From Toxonevra muliebris (Eukaryota > Arthropoda > Insecta > Diptera > Pallopteridae): 64,000 nucleotides of DNA. A model generated the notes under the pieces. That model was not told the origin of the DNA. It did no database searches and worked only from the letters and a program-made list of their open reading frames with translations. Where the stretch lies: NCBI GenBank assembly GCA_963691655.1, contig OY829326.1, positions 147,950,998-148,014,997 of the forward strand, read 5' to 3'. A program made the translations under genes and the position numbers. Below, piece after piece: positions 56,990 to 64,000 of this stretch (position 1 is its first letter; every line of letters starts with the position of its first letter).

Positions 56990-57171
56990 TAACCAACTGA
57001 GGCTACCATATTGGCGCATTAGAATCGCACAGTCTCACAGCCTCTGAGCTTCAGGACAAAAAAAAAAAAAACAAAAAAAAATCGCAACAACAGTAACAGT
57101 ACAACGCAACGATATCAGCAACAGCAGCAGTAGCTACGACAAAAGATGCCTAAAGTCGACTAGCGAACTTG
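56990..57171 (+). other. Candidate untranslated 5' exon ending at a splice donor (weak)
   Basis: Sequence rich in CAACAG, CAGCAGCAG and CTCACAG words, unlike the AT-rich flanks, ends with GAACTTG followed by GTAAGTGC, a full-consensus fly splice donor at 57172. Stops occur in all frames, so it would be non-coding. The composition resembles 5' untranslated exons of fly genes with long introns, such as cell-adhesion or transcription-factor genes. No TATA box or clear transcription start is seen. Confidence 0.3.
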
Positions 57172-57185
57172 GTAAGTGCATCACT

Positions 57186-57203
57186 CACACACACACACAC
57201 ACA
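57186..57203. repeat. (CA)n microsatellite
   Basis: Nine CA dinucleotides directly downstream of a splice-donor-like site. Confidence 0.95.
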
Positions 57204-57415
57204 CTCGCTTATACGTTGGGGTTGTGATAAACAGCAGCAAGAAAGAAATAGTACAAAAAAACAAAACAAACAAAAAAATGGCAATATTCAAATGAAAAAA
57301 GTCAGCAAAACAAAATAAGTGAAAAAAATAATAATAATAAAACGATAAAAACCGAACTTCTCACAATAGCAGGGAAGCAAATGTAACGAACAAACTGAAA
57401 AACGAGTGGCAAACC

Positions 57416-57545
57416 GACAAAGCAGGCAACCAACCATCCATCTATCCAGCCAGCCAGTCAACCAACCATTCATCCATCCATACATCCAATCAACCAAACA
57501 ACCAAACCAAACCGACCCGACCGACCGAGCAAACGAACAGTAATA
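57416..57545. repeat. Cryptic CCAN tetranucleotide repeat
   Basis: CCAACCATCCATCTATCCAG, CCAGCCAG, CATCCATCCATACATCC and CAACCAAACAACCAAACC follow one another, ending in CCGACCGACCGAGC. It is a compound, interrupted CCAT/CCAG/CCAA/CCGA array. The minus-strand frame here gives a Trp/Gly-rich peptide that is an artefact of the repeat. Confidence 0.85.
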
Positions 57546-58689
57546 CTCTAACGCCAACGAACTTTTATTATAGTTAGTTTTGATGTTTCTGTTGTTGTAT
57601 TTATTATTGTTTTTGTCGTAGAAGAAAATGAAGAAGCAGCAACAGTAACTGAGGATATGTAACTGCAACAGGCAGTAAGGACATGCACACATACTCTCAC
57701 ACACAAACACCTGCACCGGCATACCAAATATGCATATAGGCACTGCTTCAAATGTCGCTGCGACATATCCGTTTCCGGTGCCTTACAACACATACACCTA
57801 CTACCTACCACTGCTACTACGTATTACAACTACTAGCACACATACACACACTATCTATTACTAGCTATCCTACACTACAATGCTTCATTGGGTGTCTGCT
57901 TGTCTGTCATACATGCAACAGGCAGCAGGCAGCAGGCAGCGGGCTCCTGGCTCGGCGTTTGTTCGGCTCTCAAACTGTTGCGCTTTCAAGCAACAAGCAA
58001 CCGCTAGCGGGGAATCTTTTGTATATAGTATACGAAATACGAGGCGGTAGCGTTTGTTTCCGCATACGCCACGAATAGTTGCCGAATCGGAGAAAAACGA
58101 AGTACGCTCTTCGGATTTTCCATAACGAACTGACTCGTCTCCTATTTTACCTCTCTCTCCTATTTTCCTCTCTCCTACTTATCTCCGGTAGGAGAAAAAA
58201 AAATGTACAAACATTTGTTGCTGCTGCTGTTGCTGTTGTAAAATTGTTGTTTGCTTTTTGCTGCCTGTTGCTTTACAAAAAATTCAATGCTGCACCTAGT
58301 TTTCATTTGTATTAGTGAGAGTAATAAAGAGAGAGAATGGGAAAGAGGGTGGGGAAAATCAGGGAGGGCTATATAACGTTATGAAAGTGCATTGAGTTAT
58401 CTCTTTTGCAGTGTTGGAAAACGATTGCACTCACTGTAATATGAATGTGAAACAAAACTATTAAATTCAATTACTTCTTGGAAGACAAAACAAATTAAGT
58501 GACTTTAAGGTTTTGATTAGCGATTTATATAATAAATTATAATAATTAATATATAATAATATAATAATATATAATAATTTATATAAAAAATTATGTGCCG
58601 GAAGCACTCACAGTAGAAGTGGAACTATGTTATTTATTAGAAAATCGTTAGAAAACATTTATAAAACATTCTGTTGAAGTTTTTGCAGT

Positions 58690-59165
58690 TTTCTTTTTCT
58701 ATTTTGTTGTTGTACTTTCTACACTTATTGGAACAAAAATGACTTAGTACACGTACATAACACATGAAAAGAAAGTTCAGTTATATGCAATCAAGCCGAG
58801 ACTTTTATATCGACTCTCCCACTAAAGCACATGACATAAAACTGCGAGAATTCGTCCCTCTGCTTGATTGTATGTAGCCGAATAACAACTGCATAACTTC
58901 GTTTCTTACTGGTTTTGTTAGAGCTTTTCCACTCTTCCTCTTTCTATTTTCTAAAGCTTTTTTTCTGTTAATACTCTCTAGATTTATCGGCACAAACATG
59001 ACTTAGCACACGTATATAACATATGAAAGGGAAATTCAGCTATTTGGAATCAAGCTCTCTCACTAAAGAAACGAGATAAAACTGCAAAAAAATCCCCATA
59101 TGACTTCGTTCGCTAAACACTAAACAACAGCATAACTTCGTTTCTTATTAGTTTCGTATGAGTGC
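58690..59165. repeat. Tandem duplication of a ~240-260-base unit
   Basis: Unit 1 (about 58690-58925) and unit 2 (about 58930-59165) share, in order, TTTCTATTTT, ATGACTTAGTACACGTA(C/T)A against ATGACTTAGCACACGTATA, TATAACA(C/T)ATGAAA, TCAGTTAT against TCAGCTAT, CTCCCACTAAAG against CTCTCACTAAAG, GATAAAACTGC and GCATAACTTCGTTTCTTA. Offsets run from 259 down to 239. By eye the units are about 75% identical. Weaker similarity (CGCTAAAGAA) continues to about 59220. Confidence 0.7.
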
Positions 59166-62057
59166 AACAGCAACGCGACTTCCGTTGCAAAATTTTCGAT
59201 TTGCCCTCGCTAAAGAAGTTTCACTTCAAAAATTCGCCATAGAATTAAAAAAAAAATCAGCGTGTCAAAAATACATGTCACCATTATCAGGAGAAGGTTT
59301 TGGTTCACTCATTAATAAAATTGGATTAAGTATTAATTTCCATCTCGAAATGAGAGTCACACACCGAACACTGCGTTCAATTAAAGTTCAAGCCATTTAT
59401 CAGTTTTTCTCTGGAGATGGGAAAAACAAGTTACTGCCCTTTTTAATCTTCAGAAAAATGTATGACCATTAAAATTATAATTGCTCAGCTAACAACTTTC
59501 CAACATTGCAATTGTAATATGTCTCTTCAAAAATTTGGTATAGCCAGGTTATGCCCAGTTTACGTAAACGTACTTAAAAACTTAGAGGGAAGAATTCTAA
59601 ATTGTTCTTTTCCGACTACTCAGATTTTAAAAATTTTACTTCATCCACAAAAAAGAATTTGGATTCAACGGAAAGATATTTAAATATCGTTTTATTCAGG
59701 CAAAAAGTTTCTACAGAAAAAAAGTTATTCAAACTTTTATTTTTTCTAGCATGGAGTTTCTCAGGTATTTTTCGGAATAGGAAAAATTTCCATAGCATTT
59801 CTTGTCCCATCGCACAACGACCCAAAATTTCTTTAAGATAAATTTTTACCTCGGGATATCTTGTTAGCTTATAGTTATGATTCTTCTCTCAAAAAATTTT
59901 AAACTCAATTACCTTTATCATTTTCCAACACTATCTCCTACAATCTGTTGCTTCTGTTTCATTCCATTCTCTTTACAATTTTCTCAGGCATACATTTGTA
60001 TATAGAAGAGCCTGTTGCTCTACTTGCATTGTGAATAAAAGTGAGTAAGTGTGTGTGTTCATATGTAACATTCGCTCAAATATATTACAAAACTCTCAAC
60101 TGTTGCGCTCACACCATTAGCAACAGGTATACTCACGAATTCTATATATTTTGTAATAATTCTCCTTCTAAATAACACTCCCTAATACACACACACATAT
60201 ACAAAGCTGTCTGTATATACATATAAAAAATCAAAAAGTACCTACTATTGTGGCTAATCATACCTATAAAATAATGCTGACTTTGTATTTGTGATTTTTG
60301 TACCTTCATTTTTGTTTCACTTTTCTATTTGGTTGAGCATTCAAGTATCAAGAAGCTTCAAACACAATTTTATCCACTCATGCGCAAACACTTGACCTTT
60401 TGCTGTGCGTGATAGTGTGTGGGTGGAGAAATGATTTTTTTACTTGTACTCAAATTTGTTACATTTAGAAATGAATGCAAATTACACTGTGTAACAAAAT
60501 TTAGATTTTTGAAAGAAACTTCACAATCTAGGAAAACAGGCAAAGTTAAACTTTCATGGTAATTGCTTAATTTTTAGTTTAGCAACATAAAAGTTTCGAA
60601 TTGTATAATTCTTTCGATTGAATTAAAATCTATTTATAATTTTCTAAAAGTCTCAAAACACAAACTTAAAGTTAATATCTTTGAGGGTTGCAGAAGTTTA
60701 AACCCTAAAAACATTTGTACCGCCACTGTTCATGCTATTGTGTATGTATTTGTTGGCACCTACCAATACAATGACAGCATTTCATCACTCTCAGTGAGAA
60801 ACCACCACGCTCATTTCATATGCATACACATTCCCTTACTCACACTTATATCATTAATTCTTTTAGTGTTTTTGTTCGTGTAGGTTACTTGTTGCAAATG
60901 TTTTTCAACTGTTGCATGCTGGAGAAATTTCATACAATTCTTGGGTAACTGAATATTTCTCCTACTTTTGCAACCGATTATCGTAATTTGGATATCCATT
61001 TTTTGGCTGATTGTTTGATTTAGTATTTTGCAGCTACTTAAGTTAAGATTTATATCTAATGTAATTACAGTGGAAACTTCTTCATTAACTTAGATTTTTG
61101 CGTTTCTTATGAAATTTGTGGGGAAGAGTATGGGTAACTCGAGTATCAAATAATGTACCTATCAAATATTTTTGGTTAAATTTAAATAATTTCTAGAATT
61201 ATATATTTATAGATGCATATATGTGTATTTAGTTTCAAATTTAGTCCTTGACGTAACCAGTTTATTATTATTATTTCTTAAAGGGGTGTGCCCTGCAACC
61301 TGAAGCTCTGTTCTATTCCGTCAAGGAACCAAAAAGAGCCTCTATTCGTCCTACGACCGATCGAATTTTTAGTATTAGACCTAATTCTAAAGATTTAGGG
61401 TAATCAACAAGTTCCTTTTTCCTATTGTGCATGAGTGTAGAGGCCTAGAAAGTGTTTTGAAGTTTCTACAACTACCTTGCAAAACTTACAAAAATCATTA
61501 GACCATATTTTTATTGCTTATTTACTTGTTATGATTCAAACATTATTTTTTTTTTTAACTTCATAAATTGTTTGAAGTGTTTTAGGTTATAGTTTCATTA
61601 GAGTCTTCGACTTTCGATAGGAGCAGGATGTATAGTCCAGTATGATTTCAAAAATTCTTGTCTTCATTCGTGGAAAATATTCATAAATAATTTTTATGAA
61701 ACTGATGTTTAAATACGACGATGGATTTGATGGACTCTATCAGATTAGGAACAAAAGTGAATAAATATCTTAAAGATTTAGGAAAAATTTTTGTTTACGA
61801 GTTTTTTTAATCTTAACGAAAATGGTAGAAAATGACAAAAATTCAGAATAACCAATTTAAATTTTTTTAAATAATTATTATTTAATGTGGATTCCAACGC
61901 ATTTTTTTTTATCACGAAGGACATAATTTCGATAACTCATCGACTTGCCATTACTGATGATGTACCCAACTTCAAAAAATGACCAAAAATGCCAAAAATA
62001 GTCAGAGGGTAATTTTTTTAAAATGATTTTCAGTGGGAATTTGGGTCATTATCAAGG

Positions 62058-62655
62058 ATGAGGAACCCGGATATATGGCATATGAAGTTCGTTAATAAGG
62101 TCAGGAGCCTTGGATTTATTATTAATTCATACTTTTCGTGTGATGATCAAATTAAATCTGTGGTGAGTAAAGCGTACGTGGTCCTGCGAAATCTTAGGAT
62201 GGCTGCTGCATTTGTACCGCGTGAAACTAAACGTAAACTAGTGTAGCAACTACAAGTGCCTATAATTACCTACTCGGAAGTTGTTTATAGTAAAATTGAC
62301 TCAACGTCTTCACACAAACTTCTCGTTGCATTTAACAATGCTGATCGCTACATATATGGCGTAAAAAAGTTCGAACATATCTCGGTTTATAGTAAGAAAA
62401 TTCTTGGTCTTGATCTCTTCGGATATCTTGATGTCAGGAACTGTATCTTTTTGCATATGCTCACACAGAGCCCCAATTATTTGTATGAAAAGCTTCAATT
62501 CTGTAAATCAAACAGAATTATAAACCTTCGGATCCATAGCCATAACTTTAGAAATTCAAGTAGGCTATTTTTTTGTTAGCGCTATCAGGTTATGGAATTC
62601 ATTGCCATCTAATTTCAAAAACTTTAAGTATTTAGTTCTTCAACAGTTTTCCTAG
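62058..62655 (+). pseudogene. Non-LTR reverse transcriptase C-terminal region
   Basis: One frame runs 62058-62579 with a single in-frame TAG (62244). It reads VRSLGFIINSYFSCDDQIKS, AYVVLRNLRMAAAFVPRE, PIITYSEVVY, FNNADRYIYGVKKFEHIS and LDVRNCIFLHMLTQ. A one-base shift at about 62570 restores FFVSAIRLWNSLPSNFKNFK and a TAG at 62653. The LG-x-x-(I/F)-x-x-x-L/F-S block, the F-N-N-x-x-RYI-x-G block and the RLWNSLP block are the standard C-terminal order in CR1/Jockey-like non-LTR polyproteins. The catalytic polymerase core lies upstream and is absent, so the copy is 5'-truncated. The 3' tail is (TAAA/TAA)n at 62901-62930. Confidence 0.9.
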
Positions 62656-63678
62656 TCTATTTCTCTCTCTCTCTCTTTTTTTTTTCTTCTTTTAATTACT
62701 CTATTTCTTCATTTGTTTCTTTCCTTTAGACCACTTTTAACCCTCTTTAATTTTAAGCTTAATTTGTTATTAAATCCATAATTTTATTTGTCATTTACTT
62801 TATATTAAGCAATTTGTTGTTACTAATTTTACTAAATATGTTGTTAGATTGTATTAATTTCCGCATGTTAAAGATCATGTCTTAGATGCGAATATTCTCT
62901 AAATAAATAATAAAATAATATCGAGTGAAGTTTCACTTGAATCAAGAATTTTTTTCTAAAATATCAAGTAAACTCTAGCTCGATTTAAGCAATGTTTTAT
63001 TATTTATTTTTTTGATAAACTAGAAAATTGTTGACTTGATATCAAGTCAATGTTGGCTGTAAGCCAAATCAGCCCTACATTGCATTGATATTCACTTAAA
63101 TTTAGTAAATTTTCCTCTGCGTGTACGTATTAAGAAAAATTTTACTTTGGATCCGTTTCGAAATTTCATAAAACTTGAACACCACAAGTAGGACATTGAA
63201 CACAATCAATAAATATGTTTTAAAAATTGGTTTCAATTTTTAATATTGAAAAACAAAAGTAAAAATTTATTTTAATTTTTATTCAGCAACAAAAAGAAAT
63301 AACTTCATAATTTTTATTCATTGAAGAATATAAATAAAAAATCAATCATGTAAATAATATCAGTTTGAAAAAATTACTGCTTGCTAAACTTCGACGAAAT
63401 AAATTAATTATAAAACTAATTAAATAAAAGAATATTTTTATCAACCTTTTTTGCAATCCCAATCAGTTTGTAAGTGTGATGATTTTTATTTAAATATTTT
63501 GAAAAATCCCAGAACTAAGTAATAAGGGTGAGATTGAAAAAATCTTAACACACGTTTTACCTAATAATTTTTTTCGGGTGTAAAATTTAAAAATTTCTTT
63601 GATCTAGTTTTCTTTGAAAAATATGTCAATTGTTATTTTTAATGACAAACATGGTGATTTATTGTGAGTTTGATTAAA
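62656..63678. other. Retrotransposon 3' untranslated region, then AT-rich gap
   Basis: 62656-62930 is the 3' untranslated part of the reverse-transcriptase fragment, with a (CT)n tract at 62661-62676 and T9 following, ending in AAATAAATAATAAAATAAT. From 62931 on there is AT-rich DNA with TCAAGT(C/G)AA words (62940-63060) and no gene. Confidence 0.6.
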
Positions 63679-64000
63679 ATGAGTGAAGAAAAATAAGTAC
63701 GTCTTAAAATTATTAAAAATTTTCAGAAAAATCCAATTGGTCCGACAAAAAATTGGCCAAAGAATAGAAGGTCTGCCGTCAAACTGTTTCCAATTTTATT
63801 AAAAAGCTTCAGGAGAATTTGACCATCGATAGGAAACCTGGTTCGGAAAGAAAACAAGGACCACATGATATTGGGAAAGGCAAGAAAATAGAAAGCATGT
63901 TGAAAAGATCTCCAAACACTTCTGGTAGAAAAGCTGCCCGGTTAGCCCAGTGCTTTGACTATTTGGTGCGAAAAGTTAAAGCCAATCCGTGTTTGAAAAC
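63679..64000 (+). pseudogene. Tc1/mariner-superfamily transposase, 5' part, runs off the window
   Basis: From 63735 the frame reads NWSDKKLAKE, TAG, then KVCRQTVSNFIKKLQENLTI, DRKPGSERKQGPHDIGKGKK, SPNTSGRKAARLAQ and YLVRKVKANPCLK to the window edge. NWSD-x-K-x-AK-x-x-x-VCRQTVSN is a helix-turn-helix like that at 40474 (SWSGSKIAKVLNISKRTVCR), and the following GR-x-R and second helix block fit a paired-type binding domain. One stop at 63765-63767 and a probable frameshift between the ATG at 63679 and 63735 make it a pseudogene so far. The catalytic domain would lie beyond 64000. Confidence 0.85.

Larger units (their letters stand above)
55992..62057. other. Gap with simple repeats and weak regulatory or exon candidates
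   Basis: About 6 kb with no confirmed coding exon. The best-looking non-repetitive DNA is 56990-57171 (possible untranslated exon) and a GC-richer patch at 57900-58130 with a TATATAGTA word at 58023-58031. Frames at 57288-57811 come from repeat-rich DNA. GCTGCTGTTGCTGTTG occurs at about 58218-58238. From 59165 to 62050 there is only AT-rich DNA. Confidence 0.5.

Noticed and set aside
57288..57811. Minus-strand frames with Cys- and Trp/Gly-rich segments
   Set aside because: The unusual residues come directly from the CCAT/CCAG tetranucleotide and CA repeats.

Overview
The window looks like a piece of a higher-fly (Diptera, Brachycera) nuclear genome. It is strongly AT-rich, full of homopolymer runs and CAG/CAA/GTTG-type microsatellites, has no dense open reading frames, and carries the transposon families usual in fly intergenic or intronic DNA: Tc1/mariner, hAT, non-LTR retrotransposons and tRNA-derived SINEs. 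I cannot name the species. No host protein-coding gene can be shown. Three or four short segments could be exons of a gene with very long introns, but none is firm. There is no sign of prokaryotic organisation, CRISPR or operons.

Layout. 1-330 is a degenerate short repeat. 1173-1713 is a large imperfect palindrome. 3336-6326 is a 3 kb element with GGTAAAGTGGGGTAC ends that encloses a second inverted-repeat element; a shorter relative of the inner one sits inverted at 9610-10185. 9171-9415 is a small palindromic element. 10343-11455 is a clear hAT insertion (23-bp perfect terminal inverted repeats, 8-bp target duplication) packed with GACTTCAA motifs. 17316-18219 is a 5'-truncated non-LTR insertion with a 14-bp target duplication. 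18672-20315 is a broken transposase followed by a MITE. 22895-25200 is a degenerate tandem repeat interrupted by a second non-LTR fragment. 27352-28531 is an internally deleted Tc1/mariner-superfamily element. 31460-34577 contains an unclassified element and an inverted copy of its 3' end. 36076-36977 is an internally deleted mariner (DD34D).

39640-41572 holds two more Tc1/mariner-superfamily pseudogenes. 44161-44873 is a TTAA-flanked MITE. 45047-45527 is a SINE with two different tRNA-derived heads inside one pair of target duplications. 45576-48655 has two further non-LTR remnants, one split by about 1 kb of unrelated DNA. 51305-51530 is another SINE. 54114-55991 is a Tc1-like element with long inverted ends, two divergently oriented transposase remnants and an inserted hAT MITE. 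62058-62930 is a non-LTR 3' end, and 63679-64000 is the 5' part of another Tc1/mariner-superfamily transposase running off the window.

The coding remnants I recognise are all transposase, reverse transcriptase C-terminal or RNase H sequence, and all are broken by stops, frameshifts or deletions. The window therefore reads as a layered record of insertions. The most unusual pieces are the double-headed SINE, the motif-dense hAT element, the palindromes that could make hairpin RNA, and the divergent Tc1 composite.
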